A DNA stretch of 64,000 bases, taken from Bacteroidales bacterium. GTDB taxonomy: Bacteria; Bacteroidota; Bacteroidia; Bacteroidales; VadinHA17. Numbering within the stretch: the stretch's first letter is position 1; every line of letters starts with the position of its first letter. The notes under the pieces are model-generated. The model searched no databases, was not told the origin of the DNA, and saw only the letters and a list, made by a program, of their open reading frames with translations. A program made the position numbers and the translations under genes. This document shows, in pieces, positions 52,555 to 62,126 of the stretch. The stretch spans positions 39,490 to 103,489 of the forward strand of contig JARKQN010000062.1 in assembly GCA_029974835.1 (NCBI GenBank), in the 5' to 3' direction.

Positions 52555-53901
52555 TTACAGGTGTTTCATGAGTCTCTCCACAAGTTCCTTTACCGGAATG
52601 CTGTTGAAACTTTTCATTATTTCAGATTCTCTCTCCGCGATCCTGTCATTGCACAAATTGCCGATACTCCCCTCGTGAGTGTAATCGGAAGTCATAGTCC
52701 GCAGGAAGGATCCGTTTTTCAGAATCCCCGAAACAGCCATATATGCATCCCTGAAGGGAATGCCGTTTCTCACCATACGGTTCACCTCTTCGGTACTGAA
52801 TATTGAATTATACTGGGGATTATCAAGAATATTTCTTCTGATTTTGATTTCGCCGAGCATGAAAGTCAGAATTTCAACGCATGGTATAATTTCATCAAAG
52901 CCGTTAAAGATCAGTTGCTTTAAAAGCTGGAGGTCTCTGTTATAACCCGACGGCAGATTATTGATTATCATGCTGACCTGGGCGGGCAGCGACTGAATCA
53001 GGTTGCATTTCGCCCTCACAAGCTCAAAAACATCGGGGTTCTTTTTCTGGGGCATTATGCTTGAGCCGGTGATGAGATCGTCGGGAAATTCAATGAACCT
53101 GAATTCGGTTGTCATGAACAGGCAGATATCCATGCTGAACTTTGCAAGTGTATTGCCGAGTGAGGCCAGTGCCGATGCTACCGCGCTTTCAACCTTACCC
53201 CTGTTAATGCCGGAATAAACCGAATTGTAAATCATGTCTTCAAATCCCAGCAGTGCGGTTGTCATGCTCCTGTCAACCGGCAGTGTTGTGCCATAGCCGG
53301 CCGCAGTGCCAAGAGGATTACGGTTATTTAGTTTTCCTGCGGCCGAAAGCAGCAGAAGGTCGTCGGTAAGGGCTTCCGCGTACCCCCCGAACCAGAGTCC
53401 GAACGACGAAACCATTGCAGGCTGCATGTGCGTGTAACCGGGCAGAAGGATCTCCCTGTACTGGTTGCTGAGCGAAATAAGCCTGTTGAAGAGGTTATGG
53501 GTTGTTCCGGCCAGGTTATCAATTGCGGCCCTTGTAAAGAGCCTGATGTCGAGCAGAACCTGATCGTTGCGCGAGCGGCCGGTATGTACCTTCCTGCCTG
53601 AAGGGCCGATCATATCCGAAAGCTCCTTTTCAACCTGGGAATGGATATCTTCCACTCCCTCCTCAATGACGAACCCGCCCTTAAGGTATTTCTCAAACAG
53701 GCTGTGAAGGGCATTCATCAGTTCCTTCTTCTCGCTGTCAGTAATAAGGCCTGCCTTTGCAAGCATTATCACATGTGCCAGCGAACCGGCTATATCCCAT
53801 CCTGCCAGCTGAAGATCGGTTTGCTTTTCGTTACCTGTTGTAAATTCTATTACTGCGGGATGCGGCGCAATGCCCTTGTCCCAGAGTCGTTGAAAATTCA
53901 T
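52555..53901 (-). CDS. argH: Argininosuccinate lyase
   Basis: 448 residues with the fumarase-family signature GSSIMPQKKNPDVFELVRAK (the flexible catalytic loop), TGRSRNDQV and HMQPAMVSSFG. Splits argininosuccinate to arginine and fumarate. Its ATG overlaps the argG stop by one base (TAATG), so the two are translated together. Convergent with carA, with a 15-bp gap. Confidence 0.96.
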   Translation of the reverse strand: MNFQRLWDKGIAPHPAVIEFTTGNEKQTDLQLAGWDIAGSLAHVIMLAKAGLITDSEKKELMNALHSLFEKYLKGGFVIEEGVEDIHSQVEKELSDMIGPSGRKVHTGRSRNDQVLLDIRLFTRAAIDNLAGTTHNLFNRLISLSNQYREILLPGYTHMQPAMVSSFGLWFGGYAEALTDDLLLLSAAGKLNNRNPLGTAAGYGTTLPVDRSMTTALLGFEDMIYNSVYSGINRGKVESAVASALASLGNTLAKFSMDICLFMTTEFRFIEFPDDLITGSSIMPQKKNPDVFELVRAKCNLIQSLPAQVSMIINNLPSGYNRDLQLLKQLIFNGFDEIIPCVEILTFMLGEIKIRRNILDNPQYNSIFSTEEVNRMVRNGIPFRDAYMAVSGILKNGSFLRTMTSDYTHEGSIGNLCNDRIAERESEIMKSFNSIPVKELVERLMKHL

Positions 53902-55148
53902 TATTTCCTGCCTGAAGTTTTTTTCAATCCCGATTCGATAATAGCCCTGTGGGCCATAAGCCTTATGGCGTTTATTTTAATGAATCCGCGGCTGTCGGTC
54001 TGATCAAAGCCGCCTTCAATATCCATACTCGACAGATCCTTATTGTACAATGAAGAAGGCGATTCCCTGCCCTCTATCAGAATATTTCCCTTGTAAAGGC
54101 TCAGGTGCACACATCCGTCAATCAGTTCCTGACTCTTGTCGATGGCAGCCATAAGGAAGTCCATTTCCGGACTGAACCAGAAACCGTAGTATATCAGCTC
54201 CGAGAATTTCGGGGTAAGCATATTCCTCAACCTCATCACTTCACGGTCCATTGCAATGCCTTCTATATCCCGGTGCGCGGCGAAAAGTATCGTTGCCCCG
54301 GGGGTTTCATATACACCGCGCGATTTTATTCCCACAAACCTGTTCTCAACCATGTCGAGAAGCCCTATCCCGTTTTCTCCTCCAAGCTTGTTAAGATATA
54401 CGAACAGTTCGTACGGGTCCTCTTTTACCGTTCCGTCATCCTTATTAAGGACTTTCACCGGTATTCCGTCTTTAAAGGTAACAACAATTCTTGTTTCACG
54501 GTCGGGTGCATCCTGGGGCATGACCATTTTCACCAGCATATTCTTCTGCATTGAGTACATGGGATCTTCGAGAATCCCGGCCTCATGACTTATGTGCATA
54601 AGGTTTTCGTCTTCGCTGTATGGTTTTGCCAGGCTGGCCTTTACCGGGATGTTTTTTTCGGAAGCATACCTCAGCAGGTCGGTACGGCCCTTGAAAGTCT
54701 GAAGGAATCCGGCATCTTTCCATGGGGAGATTACTTTTACTCCCGGCTTCAGCGCATAATAGCATAGTTCAAACCGCACCTGATCATTTCCTTTTCCCGT
54801 TGCGCCGTGGGCAACGGCGTTTGCTCCCTCGGCTTTGGCAATCTCAATCTGTTTACTTGCAATAAGCGGCCTTGCGAGGGCTGTTCCGAGAAGATACCTG
54901 TCCTCATATATAGCGTTGGCCTTCAATGCCTTAAACACATAATCCGTAACAAATTCCCTTTTCAGGTCTGATATGATAACCTTTGAGGCACCCAGATTCA
55001 GCGCCTTCTTCCTGCATTCGTCAAAATCTTCCTCCTGCCCCACATCGGCAACAAAAGCAATCACTTCATAACCTTTTTCAATAAGCCACTTCAGAATCAC
55101 CGAAGTATCAAGTCCGCCGCTGTAGGCCAGAACCACTTTCTCTTTCAT
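53901..55148 (-). CDS. argG: Argininosuccinate synthase
   Basis: 415 residues with the ATP pyrophosphatase P-loop AYSGGLDTS (8-16), [19 protein letters not shown] motif (here [15 protein letters not shown]) and [11 protein letters not shown]. Joins citrulline and aspartate. It lies 31 bp after argR and is coupled to argH. Confidence 0.96.
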   Translation of the reverse strand: MKEKVVLAYSGGLDTSVILKWLIEKGYEVIAFVADVGQEEDFDECRKKALNLGASKVIISDLKREFVTDYVFKALKANAIYEDRYLLGTALARPLIASKQIEIAKAEGANAVAHGATGKGNDQVRFELCYYALKPGVKVISPWKDAGFLQTFKGRTDLLRYASEKNIPVKASLAKPYSEDENLMHISHEAGILEDPMYSMQKNMLVKMVMPQDAPDRETRIVVTFKDGIPVKVLNKDDGTVKEDPYELFVYLNKLGGENGIGLLDMVENRFVGIKSRGVYETPGATILFAAHRDIEGIAMDREVMRLRNMLTPKFSELIYYGFWFSPEMDFLMAAIDKSQELIDGCVHLSLYKGNILIEGRESPSSLYNKDLSSMDIEGGFDQTDSRGFIKINAIRLMAHRAIIESGLKKTSGRK

Positions 55149-55179
55149 TTTTTTATCGGTTTTAAGAATTTATTTTTAA

Positions 55180-55656
55180 TTAAGTTATTGATATCTTTTC
55201 AATTCCCGGGAAAATGATTCCAAGGATTTTATGCAGATGCGCCGTCGTGATTTTGTCGCGCGGTATCACAAGCAGGGTGTCGTCGCCGGCTATTGTTCCT
55301 GCAATCTCATATCTTCCGGCGTTGTCGATTGTAACGGCAACGCTGTTTGCATATCCGGGGCTGGTTTTTATCAGCAGCATCGAATTTGCCTCAATTATGC
55401 TTCTTATAATGTTCACAAGCTCAAACCCTTTCACGGGTGCAGCCTTCTGAGGTTCTGAAGAAGGAACAGCATACCGGTAACCGCCCTTTCCGTCGGGCAC
55501 CTTGATAACCCCAAGCTGCCGGAGACTTCTCGACATAGTCGCCTGGGTGCACTCGATGCCGCTTCTCTTAAGGCGCCTGATGATCTCGGCCTGGCTCGAT
55601 ACATTCCCCCCTGCAATTATGTTTTCTATGGCAACAAGCCTTTTGAGCTTCTGCAT
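55180..55656 (-). CDS. argR: Arginine repressor
   Basis: 158 residues from ATG 55656. N-terminal winged helix (about 5-70, VSSQAEIIRRLKRSGIECTQATMSRSLRQLGVIKV) and the C-terminal arginine-binding/trimerisation domain (GDDTLLVIPRD, with the GTIAGDDT motif). An upstream TTG (55677) falls inside the -7 box and is rejected. It heads argR-argG-argH and is divergent from carB, so it can control the arginine block and itself. Confidence 0.93.
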   Translation of the reverse strand: MQKLKRLVAIENIIAGGNVSSQAEIIRRLKRSGIECTQATMSRSLRQLGVIKVPDGKGGYRYAVPSSEPQKAAPVKGFELVNIIRSIIEANSMLLIKTSPGYANSVAVTIDNAGRYEIAGTIAGDDTLLVIPRDKITTAHLHKILGIIFPGIEKISIT

Positions 55657-55674
55657 ATTTATACATTTTTGTTG

Positions 55675-55682
55675 CAAATTTA
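55675..55682 (-). promoter_or_regulatory. -7 promoter box of argR
   Basis: Minus-strand TAAATTTG, exact TAnnTTTG, 18 bp before ATG 55656. Confidence 0.65.
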
Positions 55683-55725
55683 TTCATTTTTTTAATCCGC
55701 CAAATCCGGCAATGAAAAAATATTC

Positions 55726-55733
55726 TATTTTTG
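55726..55733 (+). promoter_or_regulatory. -7 promoter box of carB
   Basis: TATTTTTG, exact, 17 bp before the carB ATG. With the argR box it divides a 94-bp gap into two back-to-back promoters, whose AT-rich middle (55680-55725) would be the natural place for an arginine-repressor site. Confidence 0.65.
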
Positions 55734-55750
55734 GACCATAAATTTCCGGC

Positions 55751-58700
55751 ATGAAGGAAAAAATAAAGAAAGTTATCATCCTGGGTTCCGGCGCCCTTAA
55801 GATTGGAGAGGCAGGCGAATTCGATTATTCAGGATCGCAGGCGCTGAAAGCCCTCAGGGAAGAAGGTATTACAACCATTCTTGTAAATCCCAACATTGCA
55901 ACCATTCAGACATCCGAGAATGTGGCCGATAAGGTCTATTTCCTGCCGGTAAACCCCACATTCGTGGAAAAAGTCATTGCCCGCGAGAGGCCCGACGGGA
56001 TACTGTTGTCTTTCGGCGGCCAGACAGCCCTGAACTGCGGTACGGAGCTTTATCATAAGGGTGTATTTGAAAAATACGGCGTTAAGGTGCTTGGCACCCC
56101 CGTAAGGGCAATCATCGATACGGAAGACAGGGAGCTTTTTGTGAAAAAACTCGATGAAATTGAAATCAAAACCCCCCGCAGCATTGCAACGAACTCGGTT
56201 GAAGAGGCTCTCTCTGCCGCAGAAAAGCTCGGATTCCCCGTTATCATAAGGGCGGCATACACTCTCGGCGGTCAGGGAAGCGGATTTGCCTCAACCCCTG
56301 AAGAGATGCTCCAGCTTGCAACAAAGGCATTCGCCTATACCGGACAGATACTTGTTGAAGAATCACTCAAGGGCTGGAAGGAGGTGGAGTATGAGGTTGT
56401 GAGGGACATGTACGACAACTGCATCACAGTGTGCAACATGGAGAACTTCGACCCCCTCGGCATCCATACCGGCGAAAGCATTGTTGTTGCACCTTCTCAG
56501 ACACTGACAAACAGCGAGTACCACACCCTTCGCAAACTGTCGATAAAAATAATAAGGCATATAGGCATAATCGGCGAGTGCAATATTCAGTACGCCCTCG
56601 ACCCGAACTCGGAAGATTACAGGGTTATCGAAGTTAACGCCCGGCTCTCCCGCTCCAGCGCCCTCGCTTCCAAGGCAACAGGATATCCGCTCGCTTTCGT
56701 GGCTGCAAAGCTGGCTCTGGGCTACGGACTGCACGAACTGAAAAACTCCGTTACACGCTCCACAACAGCATGCTTCGAACCCGCCCTCGACTATATCGTG
56801 GTAAAAATACCGCGGTGGGACCTTAACAAATTTGCAGGGGTATCACACCACATTGGCAGCAGCATGAAGAGCGTGGGTGAGGTGATGGCAATAGGCCGGT
56901 CGTTCGAGGAGGCAATACAGAAGGGACTCCGGATGATAGGTCAGGGAATGCATGGCTTCACCGGCAACCGCGATATTGAATTCGCCGACATCGAGAAAGA
57001 GCTTGCCGAACCTACCGACATGAGAATCTTTTCAATAGCCCAGGCTCTCGACTCAGGTATCTCTGTCGACCGCATCTGGGAACTGACCAAAATTGACAAA
57101 TGGTTCCTTTACAAACTGAGAAACATAATCGACATTAAAAACCAGCTCTCCCGGTTTAAATATATTGAAGAGATCCCCCGGGAATTGCTTCATGAAGCAA
57201 AGGCGGCAGGTTTCAGCGACTTCCAGGTGGCAAGACACGTCATGAAATCAGCCTCGCGCGACATCAACCGCGACATGCTGAGGGTAAGGGCTTACCGAAA
57301 AGCCCTGGGAATAAAACCGGTGGTTAAACAAATCGACACCCTGGCCGCAGAATACCCTGCTGCCACAAATTACCTCTACCTCACCTACAACGGATCGGAA
57401 AACGACATACATTTTGAAGACGACGGCAAATCGGTCATCGTCCTTGGTTCGGGCGCCTATCGCATCGGCTCAAGTGTCGAATTCGACTGGTGCTCGGTAA
57501 ACGCCGTCAACACAATCAGCCGGCAGGGATACCGTTCTGTGATGATCAACTACAACCCCGAAACGGTGAGCACAGATTACGACATGTGCGAAAGACTCTA
57601 TTTCGACGAGCTCTCTTTCGAAAGAGTAATGGATGTAATCGACCTTGAACATCCGCTTGGCGTTATCGTCTCGATGGGAGGCCAGATTCCCAACAATCTC
57701 GCCATGAGACTCCACCTGGCAAATGTAAACATCCTCGGCACATCCCCCGTCTCGATCGACATGGCGGAAGACAGACATAAATTCAGCTCCATGCTCGACA
57801 CTATAGGGGTTGACCAGCCCAGGTGGAAAGAACTTTCAAATATTGACGACATAAACGAATTTACCGGCAAGATCGGGTTCCCGGTGCTGGTAAGACCATC
57901 GTACGTCCTGTCGGGTTCCGCCATGAATGTGGTTTCAAACAGCAACGAGCTCCGGCATTTTCTCGACCTGGCAACCCGGGTCTCGAAACAACACCCGGTG
58001 GTGGTATCCGAATTCATCGAAAATGCAAAGGAGATTGAGATTGACGCCGTTGCAAACCACGGCGAAATAATCGCATACGCCATAAGCGAACATGTCGAAT
58101 TCGCAGGTGTTCATTCAGGCGATGCCACTATGGTGTTTCCTCCGCAGAAGCTCTATTTCGAAACAGTAAGGAGGATAAAAAGAATCTCCCGCGAAATAGC
58201 GCGCAAACTCAACATTACAGGTCCTTTCAATATCCAGTTCCTTGCCAGGGACAACGAAATAAAGGTTATCGAATGCAACCTCCGCGCCAGCCGGAGCATG
58301 CCGTTTGTCTCAAAAGTGCTGAAGGTAAATCTCATCGATCTGGCTACAAAAGTAATGCTCGGTTTGCCCGTTGAAAAACCTCACAAATCGCTTTTCGACC
58401 TCGATTATGTCGGAGTCAAGGCTCCTCAGTTCAGCTTCTCACGGCTGGCAAAAGCCGATCCGGTTCTGGGTGTCGACATGTCATCAACCGGCGAGGTGGG
58501 CTGCCTCGGAGAGGGCTTCTACGAAGCAATACTGAAGGCAATGTTCTCGGTAGGATTCCGTATTCCCCGGAAAGGCATTCTCCTTTCAACCGGACCTGCA
58601 AAATCGAAGGCGGAACTTCTCGGCGCCGCCCGGGCCCTGAAGGAAAAAGGATATAAGCTGTATGCCACCCGCGGCACACAGAAGTTCCTTGCCGATGCAG

Positions 58701-58972
58701 GCGTTGAAGCCGAGGTGGCCTACTGGCCCGACGAGGACAAATCGCCAAACACCATCGAACTTATACGCGACAAGGTGGTGGATATGGTTATCAACATCCC
58801 GAAAGACCTCAGCCAGGCAGAACTTCAGAACGATTATTCAATCCGCCGGAGCGCCGTCGATTTCAATATCCCGCTTCTTACAAACTCGAGGGTCGCCAAT
58901 GCCTTTATTATGGCCTTCTGCAAACTGACAGAAGAGGATATTGCAATCAAGAGCTGGGACGAATATAAATAG
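55751..58972 (+). CDS. carB: Carbamoyl-phosphate synthase large subunit
   Basis: 1073 residues with two homologous ATP-grasp halves. The first opens with KKVIILGSGALKIGEAGEFDYSGSQ, the second with KSVIVLGSGAYRIGSSVEFDWCSVN (about residue 560). The C-terminal MGS-like allosteric domain (about 940-1073, GILLSTGPAKSKAELL ... YATRGTQKFL) is complete. Makes carbamoyl phosphate from bicarbonate, ammonia and two ATP; needs CarA. Normal length. Confidence 0.97.
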   Translation: MKEKIKKVIILGSGALKIGEAGEFDYSGSQALKALREEGITTILVNPNIATIQTSENVADKVYFLPVNPTFVEKVIARERPDGILLSFGGQTALNCGTELYHKGVFEKYGVKVLGTPVRAIIDTEDRELFVKKLDEIEIKTPRSIATNSVEEALSAAEKLGFPVIIRAAYTLGGQGSGFASTPEEMLQLATKAFAYTGQILVEESLKGWKEVEYEVVRDMYDNCITVCNMENFDPLGIHTGESIVVAPSQTLTNSEYHTLRKLSIKIIRHIGIIGECNIQYALDPNSEDYRVIEVNARLSRSSALASKATGYPLAFVAAKLALGYGLHELKNSVTRSTTACFEPALDYIVVKIPRWDLNKFAGVSHHIGSSMKSVGEVMAIGRSFEEAIQKGLRMIGQGMHGFTGNRDIEFADIEKELAEPTDMRIFSIAQALDSGISVDRIWELTKIDKWFLYKLRNIIDIKNQLSRFKYIEEIPRELLHEAKAAGFSDFQVARHVMKSASRDINRDMLRVRAYRKALGIKPVVKQIDTLAAEYPAATNYLYLTYNGSENDIHFEDDGKSVIVLGSGAYRIGSSVEFDWCSVNAVNTISRQGYRSVMINYNPETVSTDYDMCERLYFDELSFERVMDVIDLEHPLGVIVSMGGQIPNNLAMRLHLANVNILGTSPVSIDMAEDRHKFSSMLDTIGVDQPRWKELSNIDDINEFTGKIGFPVLVRPSYVLSGSAMNVVSNSNELRHFLDLATRVSKQHPVVVSEFIENAKEIEIDAVANHGEIIAYAISEHVEFAGVHSGDATMVFPPQKLYFETVRRIKRISREIARKLNITGPFNIQFLARDNEIKVIECNLRASRSMPFVSKVLKVNLIDLATKVMLGLPVEKPHKSLFDLDYVGVKAPQFSFSRLAKADPVLGVDMSSTGEVGCLGEGFYEAILKAMFSVGFRIPRKGILLSTGPAKSKAELLGAARALKEKGYKLYATRGTQKFLADAGVEAEVAYWPDEDKSPNTIELIRDKVVDMVINIPKDLSQAELQNDYSIRRSAVDFNIPLLTNSRVANAFIMAFCKLTEEDIAIKSWDEYK

Positions 58973-58981
58973 TACGGAGGG

Positions 58982-59113
58982 CCCCTCCCGGCCTCCCCAA
59001 ATGGGGAGAAGAGAAACGTGATGCACACTGACGCTCCTTCCCCCACCTTGGGGGAAGGTTGGGATGGGGGCAAATGAGGACCCCTCCCGGCCTCCCCTGA
59101 AAGGGCAGGAGAA
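58982..59113. repeat. C/G-rich palindromic repeat after carB
   Basis: CCCCTCCCGGCCTCCCC occurs at 58982-58998 and again at 59081-59097. Between them are CTCCCC-AAAT-GGGGAG and a perfect TTCCCCCA-CCT-TGGGGGAA hairpin. The 226-bp gap between carB and the GNAT gene holds no gene, but also the small palindrome GCCCTGAAGGGC near 59173. It resembles the repeat at 22745-22790. Confidence 0.65.
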
Positions 59114-59198
59114 GGTAACCGGTGATGATCGTTTTAATACAACTGAACGACTGTCGAACGACCACCGGATAACGCCCTGAAGGGCTGACGATAATAGA

Positions 59199-59672
59199 AT
59201 GACATTAAACCAGGGCTCAATGATTACAATACGACCCGCAAACCCAACCGACGCACCGGCCATCATAGATTTTCAGAAGAGGATGGCGCTTGAAACCGAA
59301 AACCTGGCGCTGGAAGACGACAAAATTACTCCCGGCGTTTATGCCGTATTTGAACGGCCGGCAAGAGGAAAATACTTCGTTGCCGCCGACGGTGATAAGG
59401 TTGTGGCTTCCCTGCTCATAACGCCCGAATGGAGCGACTGGCGCAACGCCGAGGTATGGTGGTTCCAGTCGGTATACGTGCTGCCCGGATACCGAGGCAA
59501 AGGGATATTCAGAAAAATGTATTCATACATCCGCGATCTTGCCGTTAAGGAAAATGCAGCCGGACTGCGTCTCTATGTCGAGCAGAATAACACCATTGCC
59601 CGCAAAACATACGAGGCAATGGGCATGACAAGCGAACACTACACCCTTTATGAATGGCTCAGGGAGTACTGA
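59199..59672 (+). CDS. GNAT-family N-acetyltransferase
   Basis: 157 residues with the GNAT acetyl-CoA site SVYVLPGYRGKGIFRKMY (about 90-107: V/IxxxxRGKG) and the C-terminal LYVEQNNTIARKTYEAMGM. ATG 59199 or in-frame ATG 59220 could start it; the second gives the more usual ITIRPANPTDAPAI beginning. Substrate unknown. Its stop overlaps the start of the glycosyltransferase (TGATG). Confidence 0.88.
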   Translation: MTLNQGSMITIRPANPTDAPAIIDFQKRMALETENLALEDDKITPGVYAVFERPARGKYFVAADGDKVVASLLITPEWSDWRNAEVWWFQSVYVLPGYRGKGIFRKMYSYIRDLAVKENAAGLRLYVEQNNTIARKTYEAMGMTSEHYTLYEWLREY

Positions 59673-60769
59673 TGCTCTGGCTCTTTACCATACCTGCCGT
59701 TTTCTATGCTTCCATCCTGCTGTACATCTCCGGATACCTGAAAAAAATTGCCCCTTTCACCGCAGCCGGGGCATCTGATCTTCCTTCCGTCTCCGTTGTA
59801 ATCGCATGCCGGAACGAAGAGAAAAATATTCCCGGCCTGCTTAACGCACTTGCTGCGCAAAATTACCCCCGGCATCTTTTTGAGGTCATCATTGTTGACG
59901 ATAATTCATCCGATGCAACACCCGTGCTTGCCGGAGAATTTAAAGGAATATTAAACCTTAAAGTTATCCGGAACAGCGGCCGCGGAAAGAAGGCTGCCCT
60001 GAGTTGCGGAGTCGGAAGCGCTTCCTTCCCGCTTGTGGTGACAACCGACGCCGACTGCCGCATGAGCCCTGCCTGGCTCTCCGCCATCGCCGGGTTTTTC
60101 CGGGTAGAGAAGCCCGAAATGATTATCTGTCCCGTGAATCTTGCAGCGCCGCCCCGCCTCACCGGCGCGTTTCAGCAGATTGAATGGGCTGCACTCCAGG
60201 GAATCACAGCCGGTACGGCTGTTGCAGGAAACCCGGTCATGTGCAACGGCGCCGGACTGGCATTCACCAGGGATGCCTATATGAGGCATTCAGGCAACAT
60301 GCAGAGTCACCTTGCTTCGGGCGATGACGTTTTTTTCCTGCACAGCCTAAAAAGGGAAAACAAGGGAAAGATTCTGTGGCTCCCGTCGCAGGAGGCCGCC
60401 GTAACTACACCTGCCGCCTCTTCACTGAGATCACTTGTCGGCCAGAGAGCCCGGTGGGTTTCCAAATCGGGCGGTTACAGGGACCCTTTTACCATCATGC
60501 TGGCAATTGTAACATTTGTTACAAACATGTCGCTTCCGTTTCTGTTTGCGGCGGCAGTGCCGGGTAATGCATTTTCATTTTTGCCGCTGGCGGCAGCTTT
60601 CGCGGTAAAGACATCTGCCGACTTTTATTTCTTAAAGCAATCCTTTTCCTCCCTCAGGCTGCCGGAACCCGTGAATTTTGCAGGTTTGTTTTTTCTGTCA
60701 GAGATTCTTTACCCCATATACATAATAATTGTATTGCTGAAAAGCATCGGGCGTTCGGGAAGATGGTAA
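59672..60769 (+). CDS. Family 2 glycosyltransferase, membrane-anchored
   Basis: 365 residues from ATG 59672. An N-terminal helix (about 5-25) leads into a GT-A domain: SVSVVIACRNEEKN, IIVDDNSSDATP (nucleotide-binding Asp), TTDADCRM (DxD), then QRARWVSK, and two or three C-terminal membrane helices (about 280-360). This is the layout of membrane polysaccharide or lipid glycosyltransferases. ATG 59654 is also in frame, but the TGATG junction with the GNAT stop favours 59672. Product unknown. Confidence 0.85.
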   Translation: MLWLFTIPAVFYASILLYISGYLKKIAPFTAAGASDLPSVSVVIACRNEEKNIPGLLNALAAQNYPRHLFEVIIVDDNSSDATPVLAGEFKGILNLKVIRNSGRGKKAALSCGVGSASFPLVVTTDADCRMSPAWLSAIAGFFRVEKPEMIICPVNLAAPPRLTGAFQQIEWAALQGITAGTAVAGNPVMCNGAGLAFTRDAYMRHSGNMQSHLASGDDVFFLHSLKRENKGKILWLPSQEAAVTTPAASSLRSLVGQRARWVSKSGGYRDPFTIMLAIVTFVTNMSLPFLFAAAVPGNAFSFLPLAAAFAVKTSADFYFLKQSFSSLRLPEPVNFAGLFFLSEILYPIYIIIVLLKSIGRSGRW

Positions 60770-60787
60770 CCCTCTCCTTTAAATAAT

Positions 60788-60795
60788 TATATTTG
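60788..60795 (+). promoter_or_regulatory. -7 promoter box of the MOP-type transporter
   Basis: TATATTTG, exact, 14 bp before GTG 60810. It fixes the GTG start. Confidence 0.65.
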
Positions 60796-60809
60796 CGCTT
60801 TTCAAAAAA

Positions 60810-62120
60810 GTGCATCTGACAGAGAATCTGACTTACCGCAGGATATTTCTTTTCTGGTCGCCTCTTGCCCTCACCTGGCTGATGATGGCTGTCGAGCAGC
60901 CTGTCCTTATTGCCTTCATAGCCCGCCTCAGCGACGCAAAGTTTAACCTGGCGGCATTCGGTATTGCAGGGGCATTTGCCATGATTGTTGAAGCGCCTAT
61001 AATAATGCTTATGAGCGCTTCAACGGCTATTGTCACGGGGCGTCATTCGTACAAAAAGCTAAAGAAATTCACCGATATTCTCAACGCCTTCATCACGGGC
61101 ATCCAGCTTCTGATACTGATTCCGCCGGTCTTCCGTTTTATTGTCATACGCCTTATGGGGGTTCCTGAAGAAGTATCAGAGCTTGCCCATAAGGCGCTTC
61201 TGATTTTTCTTCCGTGGGCGGCATCCATCGGTTACAGGAGGTTTTACCAGGGCCTGCTTATCAGGAATAACCTGACCCGGCGGGTAACCTACGGGACGCT
61301 GGTTAGACTCACGGTAATCCTGGTTACGGGGCTTTTGCTTTATACAGCGGGGGCAAAAGGAGCTTATACAGGGGCGGCGGCAATGTCGCTCGCTGTTCTT
61401 ATCGAATCGCTGGCCACCCGGCTAATGGCCGATTCAACCATCAGGTCGGTTATGCAGAAGGATGACAGGGAGAACATTCACATGGGATTAAGAACAATAC
61501 TGAAGTTCTACTACCCTCTTGCCCTCACCTCTATCCTGTCGCTCGGCGTGCATCCCTTTGTCACCTTTTTCCTGGGCCGTAGCCGAATGGCCGTGGAGTC
61601 GCTCGCAGTGCTGCCGGTGGTCACTTCGCTGGTTTTCATTTTCAGGAGCATGGGTTTATCATACCAGGAAGTGGTCATTGCACTTATCGGCGAGAGAAGG
61701 CAGAACTACGGGTTGCTCAGAAATTTTGCCGTCAGGCTCGGTATTATTGTGACAGTTCTGATTTCTGTTCTTGCCTTCACCCCTCTGGCCGATCTGTGGT
61801 TCATCAACGTATCGGGACTGACCAAGGAACTTGCGGATTTATCCTATCTGCCCCTTAAGATAATGGTTCTGCTGCCGGCCCTTACGGTGCTTCTGAATTT
61901 TCAGAGGTCGCTGCTTGTCATCAGCGGCAACACGGGTCCGATCTCTGTAGCCACCGCCACTGAGCTTGCCGGCATCATTCTCGTATTACTGGTGTGCGTG
62001 GTGTTTCTGGGCATGACCGGCGTGGTGGCCGCCTCACTGGCATTTATGGCAGGAAGGGCTTTGTCGAACCTCTATCTTGTTCCAAAGCAGAAGGAGGCGG
62101 TGCGGTCATGGAATAAATGA
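60810..62120 (+). CDS. MOP-superfamily (MATE-like) membrane transporter
   Basis: 436 residues with about twelve membrane helices in two halves, as in MOP flippases and MATE exporters. The start is RRIFLFWSPLALTWLMMAVEQPVLIAFIARL. Distinctive are the GYRRFYQGLLIRNNLTRR and FQRSLLVISGNTGPISVATATELAGI segments, which do not follow the standard MATE set, so it may be closer to a lesser-known branch such as the ANKH-like group. Substrate unknown. It ends 6 bp from the convergent GNAT gene. Confidence 0.78.
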   Translation: MHLTENLTYRRIFLFWSPLALTWLMMAVEQPVLIAFIARLSDAKFNLAAFGIAGAFAMIVEAPIIMLMSASTAIVTGRHSYKKLKKFTDILNAFITGIQLLILIPPVFRFIVIRLMGVPEEVSELAHKALLIFLPWAASIGYRRFYQGLLIRNNLTRRVTYGTLVRLTVILVTGLLLYTAGAKGAYTGAAAMSLAVLIESLATRLMADSTIRSVMQKDDRENIHMGLRTILKFYYPLALTSILSLGVHPFVTFFLGRSRMAVESLAVLPVVTSLVFIFRSMGLSYQEVVIALIGERRQNYGLLRNFAVRLGIIVTVLISVLAFTPLADLWFINVSGLTKELADLSYLPLKIMVLLPALTVLLNFQRSLLVISGNTGPISVATATELAGIILVLLVCVVFLGMTGVVAASLAFMAGRALSNLYLVPKQKEAVRSWNK

Positions 62121-62126
62121 CAGAAG

